Part shown: positions 17,791-26,313 of the stretch, piece after piece | How the letters are laid out: every line of letters begins with the position of its first letter | Numbering within the stretch: position 1 is the first letter of the stretch | NCBI GenBank assembly: GCA_016200545.1 | Contig: JACQEO010000026.1 | Span: 38,393-102,392, forward strand | From: Deltaproteobacteria bacterium | GTDB lineage: Bacteria; Desulfobacterota; Binatia; UTPRO1 | DNA length: 64,000 bases | Reading direction: 5' to 3' | Made by a program: the position numbers and the translations under genes | Notes under the pieces: model-generated | The model's input: only the letters and a program-made list of their open reading frames with translations | What the model was told of the DNA's origin: nothing | Database searches by the model: none

Positions 17791-18533
17791 GGAAGAGGCG
17801 TAGGGAGGGAGCGCCCCGGATTCAGTCCGGGGCGCGACGCCCATCGCGAGGCGCAGCCGAACGGGGGCGAAATCCAATAGTCGCCATCGACGGCCCGGCG
17901 GGCGCGGGCAAAAGTACCGCCGCGCGACGGCTCGCCGCCGCTCTCGGCTGCACGTACGTCGACAGCGGGGCTATGTATCGCGCCGTCGGCCTCGCCGCGC
18001 GGCGGCACGGGGTCGATCTCGACGACGCCGACGGGGTTGCAGCGCTCGTCGACGGCGTGACCCTCGTCGCAGATGCGGGCGGCACGCGCGTCCTCCTCGA
18101 CGGCGACGACGTGACCCACGAGCTGCGCGCGCCCGATGCCGGCGCGTGGGCGTCGCGGGTCGCGACGCACGCGCTGGTACGCACGCGGCTCCTCGATCGG
18201 CAGCGGGCGCTCGCCGCTGAGGGCGGGATCGTCATGGACGGTCGAGACATCGGCACGGTGGTCTTTCCCGACGCCGATTGCAAGTTCTTTCTGACCGCGA
18301 GCACCGACGAGCGCGCGCGCCGGCGTCAGGCTGAGGACGCCGGAAGCGGCGCCGAGAGCGACCTCGCGGCGACGCGCGCCGAGATCGAGGCACGCGATGG
18401 TCGCGATCGCGAACGGTCGATTGCACCGCTTCGCGCCGCCGCCGACGCGATCGTCATCGACAGCAGCGCGCTCACGGTCGACGCCGTCGTCGCGCGCATG
18501 TTGGAGAGTGTTCGCGCACGCGCAAGGCCTTGA
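17787..18533 (+). CDS. cmk: Cytidylate kinase with a repeat-encoded N-terminal extension
   Basis: Converts CMP/dCMP to the diphosphate. The P-loop GPAGAGKST lies at residues 36-44, followed by LGCTYVDSGAMYRAVG and, later, MDGRDIGTVVFPDA, all diagnostic of bacterial Cmk. Normal Cmk starts a few residues before IAIDGPAG, but here ATG 17787, which overlaps the aroA stop (ATGA), is the only good start and leaves about 30 extra residues. Those codons are the dispersed repeat copy at 17811-17875, read in frame without a stop. No ATG, GTG or TTG lies between the repeat and the conserved domain. The next gene in relatives is often ispH; here rpsA follows directly. Confidence 0.92.
   Translation: MRKRRREGAPRIQSGARRPSRGAAERGRNPIVAIDGPAGAGKSTAARRLAAALGCTYVDSGAMYRAVGLAARRHGVDLDDADGVAALVDGVTLVADAGGTRVLLDGDDVTHELRAPDAGAWASRVATHALVRTRLLDRQRALAAEGGIVMDGRDIGTVVFPDADCKFFLTASTDERARRRQAEDAGSGAESDLAATRAEIEARDGRDRERSIAPLRAAADAIVIDSSALTVDAVVARMLESVRARARP
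17811..17875 (+). repeat. Dispersed hairpin repeat, copy B (inside cmk)
   Basis: GCGCCCCGGA at 17811-17820 pairs perfectly with TCCGGGGCGC at 17826-17835 around the loop TTCAG. The conserved tail follows, with GCGACGCCCATCGCGAGG and CGGGGGCGAAATC. It lies in frame in the 5' end of cmk and encodes roughly residues 9-29. Copies A, C and D share the tail. The stem bases differ between A and B, but the pairing and the loop are retained. Confidence 0.75.
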
Positions 18534-18561
18534 ACTTCCAGGAAGAGGGCGGTAAGGAGGG

Positions 18562-20364
18562 ATGCTTGCGTTGCGGGGGGCGGAGATCTTGATCCCAGGG
18601 GGTGTGCAGTTGACCAGCGAAGACAACCACGACCAGCGTGCGAGCAGCGCCGGAGGTGACGACTTCGGCAGCATGTTCGAGCAGAGCATGCGCGCGGTCA
18701 AACCTGGGGAGGTGATTGTCGGCCGCGTCGTCCATGTCGGCCGTGATCACGTCACCGTCGACATCGGTTACAAGTCTGAAGGGCAGATCGGCATCCACGA
18801 GTTTCGCGCCCGCGACGGCTCGATCGACGTCAAAGAAGGCGACGACATCGACGTCTACTTCGAGAGTTCCGAGTCCGAGGACGGTGGCATCGTGCTGTCG
18901 CGGCAAAAGGCGGAGCAGTTTCGCGTCTGGCGCGACATCGAGAAGGCGTATGAGAAAGAAGGCGCGGTCGAGGGCACGATCGTCGGCAAGGTGAAGGGCG
19001 GCTTGAAGGTCGACATCGGCGTTCCCGCCTTCCTTCCCGGTTCACACGCCGACCTCCGCCCGGCGCGCAACCTCGATCGCTTCATCGGGCAGCGCGCGCG
19101 CTTCGCGATTCTCAAATTCAATCGCTCGCGCGGCAACGTCGTCGTCTCGCGCCGCGTCGTCATGGAGCGTGAGCGCGAGTCGCTGAAGGGCGAGACGCTC
19201 AAGGTGCTCGAGGAGGGCGTCATCCTCGAGGGTACGGTCAAGAACATCACCGACTACGGCGCCTTCGTCGACCTCGGCGGCATCGACGGCCTCCTGCACA
19301 TCACCGACATGTCGTGGGGGCGCATCGGGCATCCGTCCGAGGTCGTGAACGTCGGCGACAAGGTGCGCGTCGTCGTCCTCAAATACGATCCGGAGCGCGA
19401 GCGCGTGTCGCTCGGCATGAAGCAGATCCTGCCCGACCCCTGGTCGACGGTCGCCGAACGCTTCCATGTCAGCATGAAGGTCCACGGCAAGGTCGTGAGC
19501 CTCACCGACTACGGCGCCTTCGTCGAGCTCGAGAAAGGCGTCGAGGGATTGATCCACGTCTCCGAAATGTCGTGGACGCGCCGCGTGAGCCATCCCTCCA
19601 AGCTGCTGCAGCCGCAGAGCGAGGTCGAGGTCGTGATCCTCGACGTCGACCCCGCCAACCGCCGCATTTCGCTCGGCCTCAAGCAGACTGAGCCGAACCC
19701 CTGGGAGATGGTGCGCATCAATCATCCCGTCGGCAGCCACATCACCGGCAAGGTGAAGAGCATCACCGACTTCGGCGTCTTCGTCGGCGTCGACGAGGGG
19801 ATCGACGGCCTGGTCCACATCTCCGACCTGCACTGGACGAAGAAGGTGAAGCACCCCTCGGAGCTCTACAAAAAGGGCGACGATGTCGAGGCGGTGGTGC
19901 TCGCGATCGACGTCGAGAACGAGCGCATCTCACTCGGCGTCAAGCAGCTCGTCGAAGATCCATGGAACAACGTGCCGGCGCGCCATGCGATCGGCTCGCG
20001 CATTCATGGCACGGTCAGCAGCGTCACCGACTTCGGCGTCTTCGTGGAGATAGAGGAAGGTCTCGAGGGCCTCATTCACGTGAGCCAGCTCTCGACCGAG
20101 CGCGTCGACAAGCCGGCGCAGCTCTTCCACGTCGGTGAGGTCGTCGAGGCCGAGGTGACGCACGTCGACGCCCGCGAGCGTCGTATCGGGCTCAGCATCA
20201 AGGCGCTCCGCCGTAGCGAGGAGCGCGACGAAGTCGACAGCTACCTTCGCCGCGAGCGCGAAGGCTCGAAGTTTTCGTTCGAGGACATCCTGAGCGAAGA
20301 GCTGCGCCTCGATCGCGACGAGGGCGATCAGCCCGCCAAGGCGAAGAGCGACAGCGACAAGTAG
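18562..20364 (+). CDS. rpsA: 30S ribosomal protein S1
   Basis: A 600-residue protein with six S1 (OB-fold) repeats, visible from repeated cores such as TDYGAFVDLGGIDGLLHIT, LTDYGAFVELEKGVEGLIHV, ITDFGVFVGVDEGIDGLVHI and VTDFGVFVEIEEGLEGLIHV. It binds mRNA and helps start translation. The acidic, Lys-rich C-terminal tail is usual. A strong AAGGAGG at about 18553 sits very close to ATG 18562; a GTG near 18604 (VQLTSEDN) is an alternative start with a G-rich upstream, so the first 14 residues are doubtful. The order cmk-rpsA-ihfB is shared with E. coli. Confidence 0.95.
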   Translation: MLALRGAEILIPGGVQLTSEDNHDQRASSAGGDDFGSMFEQSMRAVKPGEVIVGRVVHVGRDHVTVDIGYKSEGQIGIHEFRARDGSIDVKEGDDIDVYFESSESEDGGIVLSRQKAEQFRVWRDIEKAYEKEGAVEGTIVGKVKGGLKVDIGVPAFLPGSHADLRPARNLDRFIGQRARFAILKFNRSRGNVVVSRRVVMERERESLKGETLKVLEEGVILEGTVKNITDYGAFVDLGGIDGLLHITDMSWGRIGHPSEVVNVGDKVRVVVLKYDPERERVSLGMKQILPDPWSTVAERFHVSMKVHGKVVSLTDYGAFVELEKGVEGLIHVSEMSWTRRVSHPSKLLQPQSEVEVVILDVDPANRRISLGLKQTEPNPWEMVRINHPVGSHITGKVKSITDFGVFVGVDEGIDGLVHISDLHWTKKVKHPSELYKKGDDVEAVVLAIDVENERISLGVKQLVEDPWNNVPARHAIGSRIHGTVSSVTDFGVFVEIEEGLEGLIHVSQLSTERVDKPAQLFHVGEVVEAEVTHVDARERRIGLSIKALRRSEERDEVDSYLRREREGSKFSFEDILSEELRLDRDEGDQPAKAKSDSDK

Positions 20365-20379
20365 CGAGGCCGAAGCGGT

Positions 20380-21279
20380 ATGGCGGCACGGCACCCCATC
20401 GCGCGCGGCATCGCCGTCCTGTGCACCGTCGTGGTGCTGGTCTTCCTGGCGGCCTTCGTGCTGACGTATGGGACCGAGGGGCGCCTCTCGTCGGCGCTGG
20501 CGATCGGCGGACGCGTCGGCGTCGTCGAGGTAACCGGCGTCATCGCCACGAGCGACGATGTCGTCGAGGCGTTACGTAGCTTCGAGCATGCACCGTCGGT
20601 GAAGGCGGTCGTCGTTCGCGTCGACTCGCCGGGCGGCGGCGTCGCGGCGTCGCAGGAGATCTATCACGCGATCCGCGAGCTGCGCGCCAAGAAGCCGGTC
20701 GTCGCCTCGCTCGGCGGCGTCGCCGCCTCGGGCGGCTACTACGTCGCGAGCGCCTGCGATGCGATCGTCGCCAATCCGGGCTCGCTGACCGGCTCGATCG
20801 GCGTGATCATGGAGATGGGCAACGTCCAGGAGCTGCTGCAGAAGATCGGCGTGCAGGCTGAAGTGTTGAAAGCCGGTACGTACAAGGACATGGGCTCGCC
20901 GGTACGTCCGCTGACGGACGACGAGCGCGCCATCTTCCAGCACATGATCGACAGCGTCCACACGCAGTTCATCACCGCCGTCGCCGACGGCCGGAAGATG
21001 GACGAGGCAAAGGTGCGCGCGCTCGCCGACGGACGCATCTACTCCGGCGAACAAGCGCACGAGCTCGGACTCGTCGACAGCCTCGGCGGGTTTCAAGACG
21101 CGATCGCGACAGCCGCCGAACGCGGCGGCATCGTCGGCGAGCCGAATGTCAGCCACGCCTCGCTCGGACACGAGCCGTGGTGGTGGCGACTCCTCTTCAG
21201 CTTCGCTCCGGCCGGGCTGTTCCCGATTCGCCCGGCGCTCGGATTACAGCTCCTCTACGGCGGACCGTTCCCGCGCTGA
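20380..21279 (+). CDS. sppA: Signal peptide peptidase SppA (short form)
   Basis: A 299-residue membrane-bound serine protease of family S49 that degrades cleaved signal peptides. One N-terminal transmembrane segment lies at about residues 8-29. The nucleophile Ser117 is in GVAASGGYYVAS and the general base Lys169 in KAGTYKDMGSP; their spacing of 52 residues equals that of Bacillus SppA (S147/K199). VDSPGGGV forms the oxyanion region. It is the single-domain type, about half the E. coli protein. It sits between rpsA and ihfB, as in Geobacter-like genomes. Confidence 0.93.
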   Translation: MAARHPIARGIAVLCTVVVLVFLAAFVLTYGTEGRLSSALAIGGRVGVVEVTGVIATSDDVVEALRSFEHAPSVKAVVVRVDSPGGGVAASQEIYHAIRELRAKKPVVASLGGVAASGGYYVASACDAIVANPGSLTGSIGVIMEMGNVQELLQKIGVQAEVLKAGTYKDMGSPVRPLTDDERAIFQHMIDSVHTQFITAVADGRKMDEAKVRALADGRIYSGEQAHELGLVDSLGGFQDAIATAAERGGIVGEPNVSHASLGHEPWWWRLLFSFAPAGLFPIRPALGLQLLYGGPFPR

Positions 21280-21296
21280 GCGCGCAAGGAGGCACC

Positions 21297-21662
21297 ATGG
21301 CCACCACACCAGAGGGTACCAATGGATCGATGACCAAGCGTGATCTGATCGACGAAGTGGTGAAGATCTACCCGCGGTTTTCGGGCCGCGACGCCGAGGT
21401 CATGGTGAACGCGGTCTTCGACAGCATGACCGAGGCGCTCGCGCGCGGCGAGCGCATCGAGATCCGCGGCTTCGGAAGCTTCGTCGTAAAGCATCGGCAG
21501 GCGCGGGAGGGGCGGAATCCCAAAACCGGCGCGTTGGTGCCGGTCGCCGCCAAGCGCGTGCCCTTTTTCAAGGTCGGCAAGGAGCTCAAGCTGCGCGTCG
21601 ACGGCAAGCAACCGACCACGCCGCAGTCGTCGTCGAGCGAGGCTCCAGGAGCCGGCGGCTGA
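21297..21662 (+). CDS. ihfB: Integration host factor beta subunit / HU family DNA-bending protein
   Basis: A 121-residue member of the HU/IHF family. The core has TKRDLIDEVVKIYPRFSGRD, the signature GERIEIRGFGSFVVKHR and the beta-arm GRNPKTGALVPVAAKRVPFFK. Position after rpsA and sppA argues for IhfB. It has an N-terminal extension of about 11 residues and a Ser/Gly-rich C-terminal tail of about 20. AAGGAGG at 21286-21292 lies five bases before ATG 21297, making this start good; ATG 21330 is an alternative. A separate HU gene is at 48292. Confidence 0.93.
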   Translation: MATTPEGTNGSMTKRDLIDEVVKIYPRFSGRDAEVMVNAVFDSMTEALARGERIEIRGFGSFVVKHRQAREGRNPKTGALVPVAAKRVPFFKVGKELKLRVDGKQPTTPQSSSSEAPGAGG

Positions 21663-21689
21663 GCTCGCTGGCGCGCTGCATGCTCTCTC

Positions 21690-21726
21690 GACGCCCATCG
21701 CGAGCGAAGCGAGCGGGGGCGAAATC
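21690..21726 (+). repeat. Dispersed repeat, copy C (tail only)
   Basis: GACGCCCATCGCGAG followed by CGGGGGCGAAATC repeats the conserved tail of copy B, but the TTCAG hairpin is absent. In its place the tail has a small GCGAGC/GCGAGC direct repeat. It ends three bases before the ATG of the HIT gene, so it occupies that gene's ribosome-binding region, where no clear Shine-Dalgarno is left. Confidence 0.65.
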
Positions 21727-21729
21727 GAA

Positions 21730-22206
21730 ATGAAGACGCTGTGGGCGCCGTGGCGGATGGCGTATCTCACGGAGCCCCCGAGCACAGGGTGCTTCTTCTG
21801 CGCCGGGTTCACGAGTACCGACGAGCGCACGCATCTGGTGCTCGCCCGCGACGCGGACACGATCGTGATGCTCAACAAGTACCCGTACGGCTCCGGGCAT
21901 CTCCTGGTCGCGCCGCGGCCGCACGTCGGCCGCCTGGAGGACTTGCCGGACGCCACGTACGCCGCGCTGCTGCAGGCCGTGCGGCGTGCCGTCATCGCGC
22001 TGCGTGGGGCGTTCGCCCCCGAGGGCATGAACATCGGCATGAACGTCGGCCGCGCCGCCGGCGCCGGCGTCGTGGACCACTGCCACTGGCACCTCTTGCC
22101 GCGCTGGAACGGCGACACCAACTTCATGCCGCTGATCGGCGAGGTGAAAGTGATGTCGGAGCATCTCGACGCGACGTACGATCGGCTGCGCCCGCGCTTC
22201 GGCTGA
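21730..22206 (+). CDS. HIT family nucleotide hydrolase/phosphorylase
   Basis: A 158-residue histidine-triad protein. The triad H117-x-H119-x-H121 is in DHCHWHLLPRW; the middle His is the usual nucleophile. N-terminal FFCAGF has a Cys pair region (CFFC) that in this subgroup can bind zinc together with a later His. LNKYPYGSGHLLVAPRPHV is typical of the bacterial Ap4A phosphorylase/hydrolase-like branch. It probably clears dinucleoside polyphosphates or adenylated amines. The start ATG directly follows a repeat copy. Confidence 0.9.
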   Translation: MKTLWAPWRMAYLTEPPSTGCFFCAGFTSTDERTHLVLARDADTIVMLNKYPYGSGHLLVAPRPHVGRLEDLPDATYAALLQAVRRAVIALRGAFAPEGMNIGMNVGRAAGAGVVDHCHWHLLPRWNGDTNFMPLIGEVKVMSEHLDATYDRLRPRFG

Positions 22207-22213
22207 CGGCGAC

Positions 22214-23216
22214 TCAGGCGGCGCAGACGAAGTCGCGCAGCTCGTGGAGGCCGAGCGCTGCCATCGACGCTCGCACCTCGGCGCGCGCGGTGGCGCCGGC
22301 GACCGAGACGATGACGGGGCGCTGCGCGACGTCGGCGAGCGCTGCGGGCGGGATCACCGGCGCGCCGTGGATGACGTTGCCGAGGCGTCGCGGATGCACC
22401 TCGACGACGTGGGACGGCTGCTTGCCGTGTGCGAGGACGGCGCGGCGCAGGGCTCGCGCGGTGTCACCGTAGCCCCAGAGGACAGCGGTCGGTTGTCGCG
22501 AGGACGCCGGCGGCGAGAAACGCCGCCTTGCGGGCGGTAAAGCGGTCGAGGTCGTAACGGGGATCGCGACGCGAGAGCCGTCCCGGATCGTCGTGCCACA
22601 GGAGGAGACGGCGCGCCACGCTCGCCAGGGCGGCGCCGGTCGCGAGCAGACGCAGCAGCAGGTCGTAGTCCTCGGGCCAGCCGCGGTCGCGGTAGCCGAG
22701 CGCGGTCAGGATGGCACGGCGGATCATCAGGGCGGGGTGCGCGATCGGGCACTCGACATAGGCCTCGGCGCGCATGGCATCGGGGGTCCCGATCGCGTTC
22801 AACCAACGCTCGTAGGCGCGGCGGCCGTCGCGCAAGGCGGCACGCGGGAAAAGGCGGACCTGGCAGCCGACGGCGGCGGTCTCGGGACGCGTGTCGAGGA
22901 GACGCCACTGCGCGCGCAGGCGGTCGCGGTGCATGAGGTCGTCGGCGTCCATGCGTGCGACGAGGTCCCCCTGACAGCGTGCGAGGCCGACCTCGAGCGC
23001 GGCGACGATTCCGCCGTGCGGTGCCGCGACGACGACGAGGCGGGGCTCGCGGCGCGCAAACGCGCGCGCCCGCCCGAGTGTGTCGTCCGCGGAGCCGTCG
23101 TCGACGAAGACGCACTCCCAGTCGCGCTCGCTCTGGCGCGTGACGCTCCGCAGGCAGGCGTCGAGCGTTGCCGCTGCGTTGTAGGCCGGGAGCAGAATCG
23201 AGATGGCTGGGGGCAT
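22214..23216 (-). pseudogene. Glycosyltransferase family 2 with C-terminal nucleotide-binding-like domain, frameshifted
   Basis: The minus-strand frame from ATG 23216 encodes a GT2 domain with ISILLPAYNAAATLDACL, VFVDDGSADDT, RMDADD and EDYDLLLRLLATG. It stops at 22464 (CPLGLR). The missing remainder continues in another frame: VLWGYGDTARALRRAVLAHG, EVHPRRLGNVIHGAPVIPP and a proper end at 22214. The switch lies near 22484-22490, and adding one base there would restore TTDRPVLWGYGDT. It is either a real one-base deletion or a sequence error; if the gene works, it is one protein of about 333 residues that glycosylates a surface polymer. Confidence 0.8.
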
Positions 23217-23238
23217 GTGGCGCAGGCGCAGACGCTCG

Positions 23239-23268
23239 TTTACTCGGCGCAAAGCGCGCGCATATAAT
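23239..23268 (+). promoter_or_regulatory. Sigma-70-type promoter for the AAA+/VWA operon
   Basis: A perfect -10 box TATAAT lies at 23263-23268, with TTTACT as -35 at 23239-23244 and an 18-base spacer. It is among the best -10 matches in this GC-rich window. Transcription would start near 23275, giving a short leader before the ATG at 23304, which has a GGGGGAGG ribosome-binding site. Confidence 0.65.
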
Positions 23269-23303
23269 GCCGCGGACTCGTCGCCAAGGGGGAGGTCGTA
23301 ACG

Positions 23304-24701
23304 ATGGAAGACGCGCGCACGCTCGGGGAGCTCAAGCGGGGAGGGTACGAGCTGCTGCCCGTCCGCGAGGAGATGCGGCGCAACCTCCTCGCCAGCCTCG
23401 CGCGCGGCGAGCGCATGCTTCCCGGTATCATCGGCTACGACGAGACGGTCGTGCCCGAGATCGAGAATGCGATCCTCTCCGGCCACCACATCGTCTTCCT
23501 CGGCGAACGCGGTCAGGCGAAGTCCCGCATCATGCGTGGGCTGGTGTCGCTACTCGACGAGCGCGTCCCCGCGATCGCGGGCTGCGAGATCAACGATGAC
23601 CCGCTACGCCCGATCTGCCGCGTGTGCCGCCGGCGCGCCGCCGACGAAGGTGAGGCGCTGCCGCTCGTCTGGATCGGACGCGACCATCGCTACGGCGAGA
23701 AGCTCGCGACCCCCGACGTCTCGATGGCGGACCTGATCGGCGAGATCGATCCGATCAAGGTGGCCGAGGGCCGGTATCTCGCCGATGAAGAGACCATCCA
23801 CTACGGTCTCGTGCCGCGTACGCATCGCGGCATCTTCGCCATCAACGAGCTTCCCGACCTCACCGAGAAGGTTCAAGTCGGTCTCTTCAATTTGATGGAG
23901 GAGAAGGACGTCCAGATCAAAGGCTACAAGATCCGTCTGCCGCTCGACGTCGTGATCGTCGCCAGTGCCAACCCCGAGGACTACACCAGTCGAGGACGCA
24001 TCATCACGCCGTTGAAGGATCGCTTCGACGTCCAGATTCGCACGCACTACCCGAGCTGCATCGAGGACGAGATCGCCATCATGGAGCAGGAGGTGCCGGC
24101 GCGCGAGCGTTCCGGGCGGGAGCTGCGGGTGCCGGACTTCGTGAAGCAGCTGATCGCGCAGCTCACGATGGAGGCGCGCGCCTCGAACGAGATCAACCAG
24201 GCGTCCGGTGTGAGTGTGCGCGTCACGATCAGCAACTACGAGAGCATGATCGCCAACGCCGAGAAGCGTGCGGTGCGCTGCGGCGAGCGTGAGATCGTCC
24301 CACGCATCACCGACCTGCACGCGGTGCTGGCCTCGACCGCGGGCAAGATTGAGGTCGAGTACGCCGGTGAGGAGAAGAAGGAGGGCGACCTCATCGATCG
24401 GCTCCTCAATCGCGCCGTGCTCAAGGTGTTCGACCGCGCGATCACGGTGGAGTCGTTGAAGAAGGTGACCGAGTACTTCGAGGGCGGCGGTGGGGTCGAG
24501 GTGTCCGACCGCATGCCGGCAATCGACTACCTCGAGGGTATTCGCGGTATCCCGGGGTTGCGCGAGGCGATCGTCGCGCTCGGTCCGTTCGAAAGCCCGG
24601 CGCTGGTGGCGGCGGCGAGCGAGTTCATCCTCGAGGGCCTACACGTCCACCAAAAGCTCAACAAAGATCGCCACGGAGGCCGGTTCACGTACCGGAGCTG
24701 A
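23304..24701 (+). CDS. AAA+ ATPase, magnesium-chelatase ChlI/MoxR-like
   Basis: A 465-residue AAA+ protein. The Walker A is GERGQAKS (residues 67-74), with Ala instead of Gly before the Lys, a variant known in this ChlI-like subgroup. The helix-2 insert and sensor regions follow: IFAINELPDLTEKVQVGLFN and VIVASANPEDYTSRGRIITP. Between them is a Cys cluster (C94, C105, C108) in a segment ending CRVCRRR, which could hold a metal. The next gene, ten bases on, is a VWA-domain protein; such AAA+/VWA pairs act as remodelling or metal-insertion machines. The substrate is unknown. Confidence 0.9.
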   Translation: MEDARTLGELKRGGYELLPVREEMRRNLLASLARGERMLPGIIGYDETVVPEIENAILSGHHIVFLGERGQAKSRIMRGLVSLLDERVPAIAGCEINDDPLRPICRVCRRRAADEGEALPLVWIGRDHRYGEKLATPDVSMADLIGEIDPIKVAEGRYLADEETIHYGLVPRTHRGIFAINELPDLTEKVQVGLFNLMEEKDVQIKGYKIRLPLDVVIVASANPEDYTSRGRIITPLKDRFDVQIRTHYPSCIEDEIAIMEQEVPARERSGRELRVPDFVKQLIAQLTMEARASNEINQASGVSVRVTISNYESMIANAEKRAVRCGEREIVPRITDLHAVLASTAGKIEVEYAGEEKKEGDLIDRLLNRAVLKVFDRAITVESLKKVTEYFEGGGGVEVSDRMPAIDYLEGIRGIPGLREAIVALGPFESPALVAAASEFILEGLHVHQKLNKDRHGGRFTYRS

Positions 24702-24711
24702 GCGCGGACGC

Positions 24712-26304
24712 ATGCTGACCCACCGCTACACCCGCTGGGACGGGAGTCAGCACCTCCGCCTCGACGCCGAGCAGGTGTTTGCGAAGCTCGGCGAGTACCT
24801 CTCGTACACCGACGACATCCGCCAGGCGCTCGAGTGGCTGCTGCGCCAGGGCGTCGATCTGGAAGGCACGCGCGTCGTCGGGCTCGACGACCTTCTCGAG
24901 CAGCTGCGCGAGCAGATGCGGCAGCGCTACCACGAGTTCAACTTCGCGAGCGCCCTCGACGACGTGCGCCGCAAGCTCGACGAGCTCCTCGACCTCGAGC
25001 GCGGTACGCTCGACGAACGGCGCGACGGGCGCCCGGAGATCGCGGCGAAGCGCGACTTCCTCGACCGCCTGCCGCCGCGGCTCTCCGACGCGATCGAGCG
25101 GCTGCGCGAATACGCGTTCGAGGACGCGGACGCCGCCGCCGAGTTCGAGAATCTGCTCGAGGAGCTCGACAACGTGCGGCGGGTCGAGGACTTCATCCGG
25201 CGCCACGGCGAGCTATTCCAGGGACCCAAGGCGCTCGACTACGAAGGCGCGCTGCAGCTGATCGACGAGATGGAGCGTCTGAAGCAGCTCGAACAGCAGC
25301 TGCTCGCGGGTGTCATGGATGGCGTCGACGCCGCCGCCCTCGAGCGTCTGCTCGGTGCGGAAGCGGCGCGCGACTTCCGCACCCTGCGCGAGATGATGGC
25401 GCTGCTCCACGACTCCGGCTACCTCGTGCAGCGTGGCGGGCATGCGACCTTGTCGCCGAAGGGTGTACGCAAGATCGGCCAGCTCGCGCTCCGCGACATC
25501 TACCAGGGCCTCTTACGGGATCGTCCCGGCGAGCACGCGACCGATCTGCGCGGCGCCGCGGCGTTGCGGCCGGAAGCCACGAAGCCTTACCGGTACGGCG
25601 ATCCGCTCCACCTCGACCTCGTCGGTACGCTCAAGCAGGCGCTCACGCGCCGCCCGGGCACCCCCCTCGGCCTCGTGCCCGGCGACTTCCGCGTCTTCGA
25701 GTCCGACGACGCCACCAGTACGTCGACGGTCCTCCTCCTCGATATGAGCTGGTCGATGAGCTGGGAGGGACGCTTCGCGGCGGCGAAGAAAGTCGCGATG
25801 GCGCTCGAGAGCCTGATCCGCTCGCGCTACCCGCGCGACTACTTCGCGATCGTCGGCTTCTTCACACGCGCTGTCGAGCTGAAGCTCCGCGATCTTCCCG
25901 AGGCGAGCTGGAACATGGGCGACCCGTTTACCAACCTCCAGGACGGCCTGCGGCTCGCCGGCGAGCTGCTCGCCCGTCACCACAGCACCAACCAGCATGT
26001 GATCGTGATCACCGACGGCCAGCCGACGGCGTATTTCTCGCGCGGACGGCTCTATTGCGAATGGCCGCTCAGCTTCGGTGGCATCAGCATGCGTGCCGCG
26101 CAGGAAACGCTGAAGGAGGTCGAGCGCATCACGCGCATGGGCATCACCATCAACACCTTCATGCTCGACGACAGCCCGAGCCTACGCGCCTTCGTCGAAC
26201 GCATGACACGCATCAATCGCGGGCGCGCGCTCTACACGCGTCCCGACCGTTTGGGTGAGTACCTCCTCGTCGACTACATCGGCCACAAGCGAAAGAAAGT
26301 CTGA
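24712..26304 (+). CDS. VWA-domain protein, partner of the AAA+ ATPase
   Basis: A 530-residue protein. The N-terminal 300 residues are charged and helical with probable coiled coil (RVEDFIRRHGELF, IDEMERLKQLEQQLL). The C-terminal von Willebrand A domain has an intact MIDAS, D344-M-S346-W-S348, with a later VIVITDGQPTAYF strand. In known pairs (RavA-ViaA, CbbQ-CbbO, ChlI-ChlD) the VWA partner picks the target and the AAA+ partner supplies force. It is cytoplasmic: no signal peptide or membrane segment is seen. ATG 24712 was taken because it leaves a ten-base gap after the ATPase gene. Confidence 0.88.
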   Translation: MLTHRYTRWDGSQHLRLDAEQVFAKLGEYLSYTDDIRQALEWLLRQGVDLEGTRVVGLDDLLEQLREQMRQRYHEFNFASALDDVRRKLDELLDLERGTLDERRDGRPEIAAKRDFLDRLPPRLSDAIERLREYAFEDADAAAEFENLLEELDNVRRVEDFIRRHGELFQGPKALDYEGALQLIDEMERLKQLEQQLLAGVMDGVDAAALERLLGAEAARDFRTLREMMALLHDSGYLVQRGGHATLSPKGVRKIGQLALRDIYQGLLRDRPGEHATDLRGAAALRPEATKPYRYGDPLHLDLVGTLKQALTRRPGTPLGLVPGDFRVFESDDATSTSTVLLLDMSWSMSWEGRFAAAKKVAMALESLIRSRYPRDYFAIVGFFTRAVELKLRDLPEASWNMGDPFTNLQDGLRLAGELLARHHSTNQHVIVITDGQPTAYFSRGRLYCEWPLSFGGISMRAAQETLKEVERITRMGITINTFMLDDSPSLRAFVERMTRINRGRALYTRPDRLGEYLLVDYIGHKRKKV

Positions 26305-26313
26305 GGTACGGCG

